Shown: one piece after another, positions 1 to 7,827 of the stretch
Position numbering within the stretch: the stretch's first letter is position 1
How the letters are laid out: each line of letters begins with the position of its first letter
Assembly (NCBI RefSeq): GCF_030297015.1
Contig: NZ_AP028056.1
Span: forward strand, 2,738,939 to 2,802,938
Direction: 5' to 3'
DNA length: 64,000 nucleotides
DNA from: Brooklawnia propionicigenes
GTDB lineage: Bacteria; Actinomycetota; Actinomycetes; Propionibacteriales; Propionibacteriaceae
Program-made: the position numbers and the translations under genes
Notes under the pieces: generated by a model
Told to the model about the DNA's origin: nothing
What the model saw: only the letters and a program-made list of their open reading frames with translations
Databases searched by the model: none

Positions 1-107
1 TTGACCACCCGCCCCGAGGCGCCGATGATTCTTGGCCCCTCCTTGTGAGTGCTCATCTCACAACCTCACTCCTCAATCGTTCGCACTTCAAAGAAGCGAG
101 CTGTGCC

Positions 108-890
108 ATGCCCCATACCGAAATCTGGAATCGCATCCGCGAGGAGGCTGCCTCCGACCTCCTGGCCGAGCCCGCCCTCGGCGACTTCCTGCAGGCCACC
201 ATCCTCGATCACGAGGACCTCGACGAAGCGCTGAGCTACCTGTTGGCCGACAAACTGGCAAGCCCGTCGGTCCCGGCCGAGCGGCTGCGCGAGCTGTTCG
301 TCCATGCTTTCGCCGATGACCCCTCGATCGGTATCGCGGTCCGCGAGGACTTGCGGGCGATCATCAGCCGTGATCCCGCCGCCCGCCGCTACGCCACCCC
401 ATTGCTGTACTTCAAGGGCTTTCACGCCCTGCAGGGCTACCGCATCGCGCATTACTACTGGACGCAGGAGCGCGTGCAGCTGGCGCTCTACCTGCAAAGC
501 CGGATCTCCGAGAAGTTCGCCGTCGACATCCACCCCGCGGCGCGGATCGGTAAGGGCATCATGTTCGATCACGCGACGTCGGTGGTCATCGGCGAGACCG
601 CCGTGGTTGAGGACGATTTCTCGATGCTGCACGAGGTTACCCTCGGCGGTACCGGCAAGGTCGGGGGAGACCGGCATCCCAAGATCGGACGCGGCGTGAT
701 GATCGGCGCCGGCGCCAAGGTGCTCGGCAATATCCGGGTCGGTGAGGGAGCCAAGGTGGGCGCCGGCAGCGTCGTGTTGGACGATGTGCCGCCCTTCACC
801 ACGGTGGCCGGCGTGCCGGCCCGTTCCGTCAGCTACCCCGTCCACGGGCTGCCGGCTCTGGACATCGCCGACCTGGAGGGAAGCCTCTAG
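108..890 (+). CDS. cysE: Serine O-acetyltransferase
   Basis: Transfers acetyl from acetyl-CoA to L-serine, the first committed step of cysteine synthesis; cytoplasmic. The N-terminal half is the helical SATase domain (DPSIGIAVREDL, then FKGFHALQGYRIAH). From about residue 140 a left-handed beta-helix of hexapeptide repeats begins (DIHPAARIG, DHATSVVIGETA with the expected active-site His, PKIGRGVMIGAG). 260 residues is normal for the family. ATG 108 is chosen because an AAGAAGCGAG purine stretch precedes it; a longer in-frame start at 45 adds sequence that does not look like SATase. No cysK lies beside it. It meets the next gene tail to tail with no gap. Confidence 0.93.
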   Translation: MPHTEIWNRIREEAASDLLAEPALGDFLQATILDHEDLDEALSYLLADKLASPSVPAERLRELFVHAFADDPSIGIAVREDLRAIISRDPAARRYATPLLYFKGFHALQGYRIAHYYWTQERVQLALYLQSRISEKFAVDIHPAARIGKGIMFDHATSVVIGETAVVEDDFSMLHEVTLGGTGKVGGDRHPKIGRGVMIGAGAKVLGNIRVGEGAKVGAGSVVLDDVPPFTTVAGVPARSVSYPVHGLPALDIADLEGSL

Positions 891-2258
891 CTATCGCTGG
901 TCCGCTGTCTGGAGCAGATATCGTGCGACCGCGATCTGGCGGTTCGGTGTACTAAGCCCGCTACCGCCCAGGTTCTGCAACACGTCACGGGTCGGTTTGC
1001 TCCATATGTGCACCGCGCGTTCATCGAGAAACGCATCGCCACCGGTTCGCCAGCCGATCCACTCCATGATGCGGGCGGCCTCGTCGAAGCTGTGTAGCCA
1101 GTCCTTGCCGGCCGCGACGAACAGCAGCGCTATCGTGCCGGCATCTTGTTCATGCTGTTTGCCGAGTGGCAGCCGGGTGGCGATGTGGCGCAGCAGGTGG
1201 GGCGGATCGCCGGCGAGCCTTCGTCCGTTCGAAGTCACCGTGAGGCGACCACGGCTCAACCGGACGAGACCGAGCGCGGTCGCAGACCTGCGTAGCGACG
1301 ACACCGTCTGCGATGTGTCTTCGCGGGTGCCTATCCCGACCCATTCGGTTTCGGGACCGAGCTCGGCGAGGATCTGTTGGACGACCCGCGGTGGTAGATA
1401 GCCCGCCTGAGTGAGAGTCAGGCCGTCGCCTATCTCGGCAAGCAGCACCTGGTAGCCGCGCACGGCGTCCGCCATGTCGCGCTCGGTCAGACTCGGTGAG
1501 CCGAGGTCGGCACGCCTGATCAGCTCACCCAGATCGGAGAGTGGTGAGCCACCGGCGTTCCGCATCAGGATGCTCACCATCGGATGGAACTGTTCGAGCG
1601 GGGGCAATAGGCCACGCGCGAGAACCGCATTGACCTCGTCGACGGAGAAGGCTACCGGATCATAGCCGGGAGGCAACCAGTCCAGCACCTGTTGTACCCA
1701 TTCGGGGTCGGCGCCCTCGGTTCGTCCGTCGAGCCAGTTCAGGAGCTCTTCCAGGCCACCGATCCCGCCGAGATCCTCGGGCGGGCAGGCTCGCTGGCCC
1801 GCGAGGCACCATGCGTCCGTGTCGCCCGCGCGCCAGGGCTCGACGCTCTCAAGCTTCATCGTGTGCCACCAACTGTCACCGAAGTCGTACTCGTAGAACA
1901 GGCAATCGCCGGGCTCGGAGATCACCTGGTCGAGATGCACATCGCTTTCGGGGATGCCCTTGTCACCCTCGGCGATGTCGAACGGGGTGAGGAAGTGCTG
2001 CGTGGTCGGATCGTGGGTGTCGGGACCCATGACGAAGTGATGCAGATGGGAATCCGTCCACCCCATCGCGATCTGCACGACCTCGTGCACCTGCGGAAGC
2101 GTGAGATCGCTTGCCAGCCGCAGCTGCCGCCAGATGGGCGGGTGAGCATCATCAAGGTCGAGGCGGACGATGAGCGCCGCCTTGACCGCACGCCTGCCCA
2201 GCGGCGTGGGCGTAGTCAGAGCGAACCCGTCGGGATCAGCCCAGTAAGTGGATGCCAT
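891..2258 (-). CDS. Plasmid pRiA4b ORF-3 family protein
   Basis: Function unknown. Residues about 20-190 carry the pRiA4b ORF-3 fold, seen in PPIWRQLRLASDLTLPQVHE, MGWTDSHLHHF and YEYDFGDSWWHTMKLE, a conserved region in many bacterial and plasmid proteins. The remaining ~260 residues form a mostly helical C-terminal half with a run such as TRDVLQNLGGSGLSTPN that is not part of the core family. ATG 2258 is chosen because the family homology begins ~20 residues later and the longer reading frame would run into the divergent DUF222 gene. It diverges from that gene, so the 126-bp gap must hold promoters for both. Confidence 0.8.
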   Translation of the reverse strand: MASTYWADPDGFALTTPTPLGRRAVKAALIVRLDLDDAHPPIWRQLRLASDLTLPQVHEVVQIAMGWTDSHLHHFVMGPDTHDPTTQHFLTPFDIAEGDKGIPESDVHLDQVISEPGDCLFYEYDFGDSWWHTMKLESVEPWRAGDTDAWCLAGQRACPPEDLGGIGGLEELLNWLDGRTEGADPEWVQQVLDWLPPGYDPVAFSVDEVNAVLARGLLPPLEQFHPMVSILMRNAGGSPLSDLGELIRRADLGSPSLTERDMADAVRGYQVLLAEIGDGLTLTQAGYLPPRVVQQILAELGPETEWVGIGTREDTSQTVSSLRRSATALGLVRLSRGRLTVTSNGRRLAGDPPHLLRHIATRLPLGKQHEQDAGTIALLFVAAGKDWLHSFDEAARIMEWIGWRTGGDAFLDERAVHIWSKPTRDVLQNLGGSGLSTPNRQIAVARYLLQTADQR

Positions 2259-2321
2259 ACGTCGATCGTAGGCAGGAGGCGGACGATCGGACGCGCCCGA
2301 CCAAGCAGCCTGCCGCCGGGA

Positions 2322-2337
2322 AATACTCGCAAGTATT
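2322..2337. repeat. 16-bp palindrome AATACT-N4-AGTATT
   Basis: Perfect 6-bp arms with a CGCA centre, lying between the divergent pRiA4b-type and DUF222 genes just upstream of the SOS-type promoter. It is a possible regulator site; no protein can be assigned. Confidence 0.4.
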
Positions 2338-2349
2338 CGAACGAAAGCG

Positions 2350-2378
2350 TTGTATTCGAACACAGATTCGAATAAACT
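2350..2378 (+). promoter_or_regulatory. LexA-type SOS box inside a leaderless promoter
   Basis: TCGAAC-ACAG-ATTCGA at 2356-2371 matches the actinobacterial SOS box TCGAAC-N4-GTTCGA at 11 of 12 defined bases. It exactly fills the 17-bp spacer between a -35-like TTGTAT (2350-2355) and a -10-like TAAACT (2373-2378). The ATG at 2385 follows the -10 by 6 nt, so the transcript would be leaderless. LexA binding here would block the promoter. Confidence 0.7.
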
Positions 2379-2384
2379 GAGGTT

Positions 2385-3695
2385 ATGGAAGACCCCACCC
2401 ATGACCCAAGACTGCTGGTCGACTCGAAGACCAGCGCGGAAGTGTTCGATGCGCTGGATCATGCGCATCAGCAGTTGATCGGCGCTGAGATCGCCGAGCT
2501 CGTGGCGATCACCCACGCGGCCGACCTATGGAAGATCGACGAGACCGCGGTAGGCGAAGGCATCGAAGGCCTGATGCGGCCCGGCCATGACGGCACACCG
2601 GAGGTAGGCGAGTTCCTGGCTCTGGAGATCGGCCCACTCCTGGGGATTTCGGCCTCATCAGCCATCTGCCGAATCGGAGAGGCGCTGGACCTGCGGCATC
2701 GACATCCCATGTTGTGGCAGGCAGTTCTGGCCGGGAAGATGCGCGTGTGGCAGGCGAACAAGATCTGCATCGCCTGCTCACACCTGTCCGCTGAAGCCGC
2801 TCTGAAAGTCGACCGTGCGATGAGCGCCGGAGTTGGGGCGCTGCCGTGGTCGCGGATCATGAGAGCGCTGCCGGGGCAGATCATCAGTGCGGATACCAAG
2901 CTTGCCGGCAAGCGGGCCGAGGCCGAACGCGAGGCCCGCAGAGTGCGAGTGTCGAAGATCACCGATGGGCATGTCAGTTTCTTCGGTGTCGTCAATCCCG
3001 TGGACGGGATCCTCTTCGATCATGTCCTGACCCAGATCGCCAAGACCTTGCCGGTAGGCGAGGACACGCCCATGTGCAGTGACCTGGATCGGAGGCGAGC
3101 GGCCGCGGTGGGTGTGCTCGCCAGGTCAGCGCTCGGTCAGGACAGCTTGCCCACCCATACGTTGGTCGTGCATATCTCGGCCGAAGATCCCGCGCTGACT
3201 ACCGCGGATGGCGAGCTGACGGAGCAGGCGACGACCACGGGTGTGGCCAGGGTCGAGGACTGGGGCCCGATCCTGACCGACCAGCTGCCTCGATTCCTTG
3301 CTCACTCGAGAGTGATCGTCCGCCCGGTGCTTGATCCGGCAGGAATGCGACCCGTCGACGCGTATGAGACTCCCGACCGAATGCGGTTCGCGGTCGAGCA
3401 GCGGGATCCGGTGGATGTGTTTCCGTGGGGAACCCGCAAAGCCGGTCGTTGCGACATGGACCACACCATCGCCTACATGGATGGCAGACGGGGCCAGACC
3501 AGCCTTGAGAATCTCGGACCACTGTCGCGCAAGGCTCATCGAGCGAAGACCCACGGCAAGTGGCAACTTGAACAGACCACTCCTGGTGTCTTCCGTTGGA
3601 CCTCGCCGCACGGGTACCACTACGAAGTGACCCCCTCGGGAACCACCCGCCTGTTCGTACCCGTGCGGGAACCTCAAGTGCTCGAGACGGCCTGA
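2385..3695 (+). CDS. DUF222 / HNH endonuclease signature protein (13E12 family)
   Basis: Member of the DUF222 plus HNH family abundant in actinomycetes, related to the M. tuberculosis 13E12 repeat proteins; several of those belong to the LexA regulon, but the biochemical role is not settled. The N-terminal ~300 residues are the helical DUF222 region (ISASSAICRIGEALDLRHRH, VWQANKICIAC). The C-terminal part is HNH-like: CDMDHTIAYMDG, followed by NLGPLSRKAHRAKTHG. The first Cys of a canonical zinc-bound HNH appears shifted, so nuclease activity is uncertain. 436 residues is typical. ATG 2385 is read as leaderless because no ribosome binding site precedes it and a -10 lies 6 nt upstream. Confidence 0.85.
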   Translation: MEDPTHDPRLLVDSKTSAEVFDALDHAHQQLIGAEIAELVAITHAADLWKIDETAVGEGIEGLMRPGHDGTPEVGEFLALEIGPLLGISASSAICRIGEALDLRHRHPMLWQAVLAGKMRVWQANKICIACSHLSAEAALKVDRAMSAGVGALPWSRIMRALPGQIISADTKLAGKRAEAEREARRVRVSKITDGHVSFFGVVNPVDGILFDHVLTQIAKTLPVGEDTPMCSDLDRRRAAAVGVLARSALGQDSLPTHTLVVHISAEDPALTTADGELTEQATTTGVARVEDWGPILTDQLPRFLAHSRVIVRPVLDPAGMRPVDAYETPDRMRFAVEQRDPVDVFPWGTRKAGRCDMDHTIAYMDGRRGQTSLENLGPLSRKAHRAKTHGKWQLEQTTPGVFRWTSPHGYHYEVTPSGTTRLFVPVREPQVLETA

Positions 3696-3719
3696 CCCTG
3701 CCGCCCGTCCGTCACTTCA

Positions 3720-4607
3720 CTAGGTGATGGACGCCTTGTAGATCGCGTCGATCGAGGCGGCCAGCGCGGCGTTGAACTCCTCGTCCGTCATGGATTCGGT
3801 CAGCCCTTCGGTGAGTGCACGGGAGAAACTGGCGATCAGGCGGTGATTGCGGGCGAGGCGTTCGTCTGCCTCGTCCCGGCTGTAACCTCCGGAAAGCGCC
3901 ACCACGCGCAGGACCGACGGGTGATCGATCAGTGGCGCGTAGAAGTTGTCGACCGTGGGAATGCTCACCTTGAACATGATCGGCAGGTCGAAGATCTCGG
4001 TTGCCAGTCGCTCCATGATCTCCGCGAGCAGGATCTGCTCGGATTCTTCCTTGTCAGGAGCCTTGATATCGATCTCCGGCTCCAGAATCGGAATCAGGCC
4101 GGCATCGGAGATCTGCCGCGCGAAGGCGAACTGCTGCTCGACATTGCTGGCGATTCCCTCAGCATTGGCCGACAGCACCACAGAGCGCATCTTCGTCCCG
4201 AAGATATGAGCCTTCTTGGCCCGTTCCAGCAGGTCGTCCAGGTCGCCGATCGGCTTCATCAGGCGCACGCCGTTCGCCGGATCGGCCAGGCCCTTATCCA
4301 CCTTGAGGATCGGCAGAATCTTCTTCGTATCCCACAGGTAATCCGCTGCCGGTTGTCCGGCAAAGGTACGGTCCATCGTCTTTTCGAACAGAATGGCCGC
4401 AAGAATGTGCTCGCTGGTGAATGCCGGACTGGTGACGATGCGTTCCCGCATTGCGTGAACCAGATCGAACATCTCGTCATCATTGGAATAACGGTCTTCT
4501 TCGATTCCATACAGCTTCAGAGCGCGAGGGGTGCTGCCGCCGCTTTGGTCCAATGCGGCGATGAATCCTGCTCCAGAACCCATGCGCTCGAGCTTGGTAC
4601 TCAACAT
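3720..4607 (-). CDS. fda: Class I fructose-bisphosphate aldolase
   Basis: Cleaves fructose 1,6-bisphosphate to dihydroxyacetone phosphate and glyceraldehyde 3-phosphate through a Schiff-base lysine. Residues near the N-terminus (GSGAGFIAALDQSGGSTPRA) are the class I signature, PILEPEIDIKAPDK lies on a barrel strand, and the lysine in IMFKVSIPTVDNFY is the expected Schiff-base residue. 295 residues matches the short bacterial fda type. ATG 4607 is chosen because GGAGGC sits 7 bases upstream; the longer start at 4625 would place the ribosome binding site inside the gene. The stop lies 24 bp past the end of the DUF222 gene, convergent with it. Confidence 0.93.
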   Translation of the reverse strand: MLSTKLERMGSGAGFIAALDQSGGSTPRALKLYGIEEDRYSNDDEMFDLVHAMRERIVTSPAFTSEHILAAILFEKTMDRTFAGQPAADYLWDTKKILPILKVDKGLADPANGVRLMKPIGDLDDLLERAKKAHIFGTKMRSVVLSANAEGIASNVEQQFAFARQISDAGLIPILEPEIDIKAPDKEESEQILLAEIMERLATEIFDLPIMFKVSIPTVDNFYAPLIDHPSVLRVVALSGGYSRDEADERLARNHRLIASFSRALTEGLTESMTDEEFNAALAASIDAIYKASIT

Positions 4608-4706
4608 GCTGTCCGCCTCCCACAAGGAACATCAGGTGATACATCTCACGCTACGTCGTTATCCGCCGGACCGAAGCGGAACGATGCGGAAGATCGCCCC
4701 ACGACC

Positions 4707-5016
4707 TCAGTCGATGATCGTGTTCTCGCCGCGACGCTGCAGATCGGCAAGCCCATCGCGCATGGCGCGGATCTGATCGGGGGAGTGCCCGGTACGAATG
4801 GGTGGGATTGCCCGGGAACCGCTTGTCGGTGAGGTTGGGATCGTCCTCGATCTCCCCGATGGGTTCCACGATGTAGATGTGGTTCGAGATGCGCCCGTCC
4901 TCGAAGTTGGACGCTCGCCCCGGCTCCAGGACCTCACCCGGGACGAGGACCGCCTTCGTCCCGTGCAGGTAGATGCCCGGCCGGAACACTTCGAAGGGCA
5001 CAGGTCCGCTGGTCAT
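4707..5016 (-). pseudogene. arr: Rifampin ADP-ribosyltransferase, doubly deleted
   Basis: Arr enzymes inactivate rifamycins by ADP-ribosylation. The reading from ATG 5016 follows Arr closely: FRPGIYLHGTKAVLVPGE, SNFEDGRISNHIYIVEP, IEDDPNLTDKRFPGNPTHSYR. Two pieces are missing. About 23 codons that normally separate the YLTATLDAA segment from YVVEP are gone in frame. After SYR the region equivalent to the VVGEVTDW segment is lost with a frame change, and the C-terminal helix continues in another frame as PDQIRAMRDGLADLQRRGEN, ending at 4707. Loss of the first segment alone would remove part of the NAD-binding fold, so no activity is expected. Confidence 0.82.
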
Positions 5017-5076
5017 GGCGTCAACGGTATCGGCCCAACCGGCCCACGGTTATGGATGTGGGCTTACCGTTGTGAC

Positions 5077-5394
5077 ATGACGTATGTGATTGCTCTGCCT
5101 TGCGTAGATGTCAAGGACCGCGCATGCGTGGACGAATGCCCGGTCGACTGCATCTACGAGGGCGAACGGATGCTCTACATTCATCCCGATGAATGCGTGG
5201 ACTGCGGTGCGTGTGAGCCGGTGTGCCCGGTAGAGGCGATCTTCTTCGAGGACGATCTCCCCGAGGAGTGGGCCGATTTCCTGCCGGCGAACGCGGGCTT
5301 CTTTGAAGGTATCGGCTCCCCGGGCGGTGCTGCGAGGGTTGGCCCGATCGCGAAGGACGATCCGCTTATCGAGGAGCTTCCTCCGCAGGGCTAG
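5077..5394 (+). CDS. fdxA: 7Fe-8S ferredoxin
   Basis: Small electron carrier of the actinobacterial FdxA type, 105 residues. By comparison with Azotobacter ferredoxin I, Cys9, Cys17 and Cys50 should hold the 3Fe-4S cluster and Cys21, Cys40, Cys43 and Cys46 the 4Fe-4S cluster; Cys25 is the extra conserved cysteine. The motifs CPVDCIYEG and CVDCGACEPVCP are intact. ATG 5077 gives the exact family start MTYVI; a longer frame from 4798 overlaps the arr pseudogene and is a shadow. Its partner oxidoreductase is not evident nearby. Confidence 0.93.
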   Translation: MTYVIALPCVDVKDRACVDECPVDCIYEGERMLYIHPDECVDCGACEPVCPVEAIFFEDDLPEEWADFLPANAGFFEGIGSPGGAARVGPIAKDDPLIEELPPQG

Positions 5395-5480
5395 GCCGTC
5401 GGGAGCTCTCCGGCCCCGGGGGCAACCAACCAGCATTCCTGCCGCGGCGATTGCAGTGATGTCGGTGCAATCATGGCTGT

Positions 5481-6485
5481 ATGAAGACCACAGCCATCGG
5501 TTACACCGAGAATCTTCCTGCGTCCGATCCGGCCAGCCTGATCGAACGAACCATCGAGGTGCCAGCCCCAGGACCGCACGACCTGCTGGTCGAGGTCGAG
5601 GCGGTGTCGGTGAACCCGGTTGACGTGAAACTCCGCGCGGGTGCACCGTCGGGAGGATTTCGGGTGCTGGGGTTTGACGCGGTCGGGATCGTCCGCGAGA
5701 TCGGCGATGCCGTGACCTTGTTCCAGCCCGGCGACGAGGTGTTCTACGCGGGCAGCTACGACCGTCCGGGCACCAACCAACGCCTGCATCTGGTGGACGA
5801 ACGCATTGTCGGACGCAAACCCTCGACGCTGTCACCCGAGGATGCCGCTGCACTGCCGCTCACCTCGATCACCGCATGGGAGACGCTGTTCGACCGATTT
5901 GGCCTGACCTGGGAGAGCACCGGCACCTTGCTGATCGTCGGCGCGACCGGCGGAGTGGGCTCGGCGATGCTACAGCTGGCCGAGGTACTGCTTCCGGATG
6001 TGACGGTCATCGCCACCGCGTCCAACCCCGAACGTGAGGCGTGGGTGACCAAGCTGGGGGCCGAGCACACCGTGAATCACCACGGCGACCTCGTGGCCCA
6101 AGTGCTCGCGATCGCACCCGGTGGGGTGGATTGGCTGTTCACCGCACATTCGGAGGGACAGCTGGAGGCCTACGCCCAGATCGTGCGACCGTTCGGGCAG
6201 ATCACCGCCATTGACGATGGCCCCCGAGATGTCTCCCCGCTGAAACCCAGGAGCATCACCTGGCACTGGGAACTCATGTTCACCCGCCCGGTTCAGCAGA
6301 CCCCCGACATGATCGAGCAGCATCTGCTTCTCGAGCGCGTTGCCGACATGGTCGAGCAGGGTCAGCTGGTCAGCACGGCGACTCGCAGGATGACTCCGAT
6401 CAGCGCGGCGACGCTGCGCGAGGCGCACCAGTTGGTGGAGGGCGGGCGACTCGTCGGCAAGCTCGTTCTGCGCGGGTGGGAGTGA
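5481..6485 (+). CDS. Zinc-type alcohol dehydrogenase-like NAD(P)-dependent oxidoreductase
   Basis: Medium-chain dehydrogenase/reductase of the quinone-reductase-like branch, 334 residues. The N-terminal GroES-like domain contains VSVNPVDVKLRAG and FDAVGIVREIGDAV with GDEVFYAG; the Rossmann domain has IVGATGGVGSAMLQLAE and the continuation VIATASNPEREAWVTKLGAEH. No structural-zinc cysteine cluster is visible, so it is probably a zinc-independent reductase of enones or quinones; substrate unknown. Start ATG 5481 agrees with the family start (MKTTAIGY). It stands alone between ferredoxin and a convergent peptidase gene. Confidence 0.85.
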   Translation: MKTTAIGYTENLPASDPASLIERTIEVPAPGPHDLLVEVEAVSVNPVDVKLRAGAPSGGFRVLGFDAVGIVREIGDAVTLFQPGDEVFYAGSYDRPGTNQRLHLVDERIVGRKPSTLSPEDAAALPLTSITAWETLFDRFGLTWESTGTLLIVGATGGVGSAMLQLAEVLLPDVTVIATASNPEREAWVTKLGAEHTVNHHGDLVAQVLAIAPGGVDWLFTAHSEGQLEAYAQIVRPFGQITAIDDGPRDVSPLKPRSITWHWELMFTRPVQQTPDMIEQHLLLERVADMVEQGQLVSTATRRMTPISAATLREAHQLVEGGRLVGKLVLRGWE

Positions 6486-6507
6486 TCTGCGCCCGGCCTG
6501 CGTGGCG

Positions 6508-7698
6508 CTACAGCGCTGCCGCCCCCGCAGTCAGCCACCAGAAGGCGTAGTCGGCGTAGAGAGCGGCGCCGATCGGCAGGGCAGCCTCGTCCAGATCGAA
6601 GTTGCCGTTGTGGTGGGAGTTCTGGGTGTTCGCCACGGCAGGGTTTCCGGTGCCCAAGAACGCATAGACACCCGGGACACGCAACGCCAGGTCGGCGAAG
6701 TTGTCGCCTCCCAGAGAGATCGGACGCTGGGTGATGACCTGGATGTTGTCGTCGATCCGGCGGGCGATCTCGGCGACCTCCTCGGTGATGGCCGGCGGAT
6801 TGACGACCGCGGGAGTGAACTCGCGCCACTGAACCTCGACGGTCGCGCCGAATGCCTCCGCGGTCTGCTCAGCGAGGTGAGTGATCTGCTGCCTCACCAG
6901 AATCCGCGACTCAGGCGTTACAGTGCGCGTCGTGCCTTCGAGTTCGGCGGTTTCGGCGAGCGCGTTGTACGTCGTTCCCGCGTGCAGCTTGCCGACGCCG
7001 ATGACCACCGGCTCGACCGGATTGGTTCGGCGGGTCACGATGGCCTGGATCTGGGTCACCAGGCTCGCCGCCACATAGAGGGCGTCGGCGCCCAGCTGCG
7101 GACGCGAGACGTGCGCCCCCTTGCCGTGAACGGTGATGCCGAAATGGTCGACTGCCGCGCAGTTCAGTCCGGGCACGGCGGCCACCGAACCGGTGAGCAG
7201 ATCGGACGCGGCGTGCAGCCCGAACGTGCGCCCCGCATCGTCCAGCACACCCGCCTCGACGAAGTCGAGGGCGCCGAGCCCGACCTCTTCGCCGGGCTGG
7301 AAGATCAACTTCACCGTGCCGCCGAAGGCTCCGCGGGCTGACTTCAGCGTTTTCGCGGCGCCCAGCAGGCAGGTGATGTGGGAATCGTGCCCGCAGGCGT
7401 GCATCACGCCGTCGATCTGTGAGCGGTAGGGCACATCGTTGGTCTCTTGTACCGGCAGCCCATCGATGTCGGCTCGCAGGGCGATGACACGGTCACCGCC
7501 GAGGTCTCCGGTGAGGGTGCCCAGCACCCCGGTGGCGCCGACGCGGCGATGGGGGATGCCGTAGAGATCGAGCTCACGTTCGATCGCCTCGGCGGTCCAG
7601 AACTCGTGCAGCGCCAACTCGGGATGCTGATGAAATGCCCGGCGTAACCCGGTCAGGTATTCCTGCTGGGCGCGCAGTTGCTCAAAGAAAACGCTCAT
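6508..7698 (-). CDS. M20 family amidohydrolase
   Basis: Metal-dependent amidohydrolase of the IAA-amino acid hydrolase/hippurate hydrolase type, 396 residues. Metal-binding motifs are visible: MHACGHDSHITCLLGA, FQPGEEVGLGA with the catalytic Glu, GLHAASDLLTG and, near the C-terminus, LGGDNFADLALRVPG. The lid domain lies between. ATG 7698 is used because the family start is MSVFFEQLRAQQEYLTGLRR with FHQHPEL following; the longer frame adds unrelated sequence. The MHS transporter gene lies upstream on the same strand, 129 bp away across a strong hairpin, so uptake and cleavage of an N-acyl amino acid or similar amide is a reasonable inference. Confidence 0.88.
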   Translation of the reverse strand: MSVFFEQLRAQQEYLTGLRRAFHQHPELALHEFWTAEAIERELDLYGIPHRRVGATGVLGTLTGDLGGDRVIALRADIDGLPVQETNDVPYRSQIDGVMHACGHDSHITCLLGAAKTLKSARGAFGGTVKLIFQPGEEVGLGALDFVEAGVLDDAGRTFGLHAASDLLTGSVAAVPGLNCAAVDHFGITVHGKGAHVSRPQLGADALYVAASLVTQIQAIVTRRTNPVEPVVIGVGKLHAGTTYNALAETAELEGTTRTVTPESRILVRQQITHLAEQTAEAFGATVEVQWREFTPAVVNPPAITEEVAEIARRIDDNIQVITQRPISLGGDNFADLALRVPGVYAFLGTGNPAVANTQNSHHNGNFDLDEAALPIGAALYADYAFWWLTAGAAAL

Positions 7699-7762
7699 GG
7701 AAGATTCCCTCGTGGTATTCGTGTCCGATCCTGCGATAGCCTTCCGTGTCCACGGTATAGCG

Positions 7763-7803
7763 ATGGCGGTGAGCCCCCGCTCGCGCAGTGGGCCCACCGC
7801 CAT
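7763..7803. other. Intergenic hairpin, 14-bp arms with one mismatch
   Basis: ATGGCGGTGAGCCC (7763-7776) and GGGCCCACCGCCAT (7790-7803) are inverted with one mismatch. It lies between the transporter and the amidohydrolase genes. Read in their direction there is no U-tract after it, so it may be an mRNA-stability or attenuation element rather than a clean terminator; on the plus strand TTTT follows the right arm. Confidence 0.5.
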
Positions 7804-7827
7804 TTTGCAGTGACTGAACGCTGTCTC

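Noticed and set aside
891-2516. Longer start of the pRiA4b-type protein at 2516
   Set aside because: The extension runs antisense through the promoter and start of the DUF222 gene and has no family similarity.
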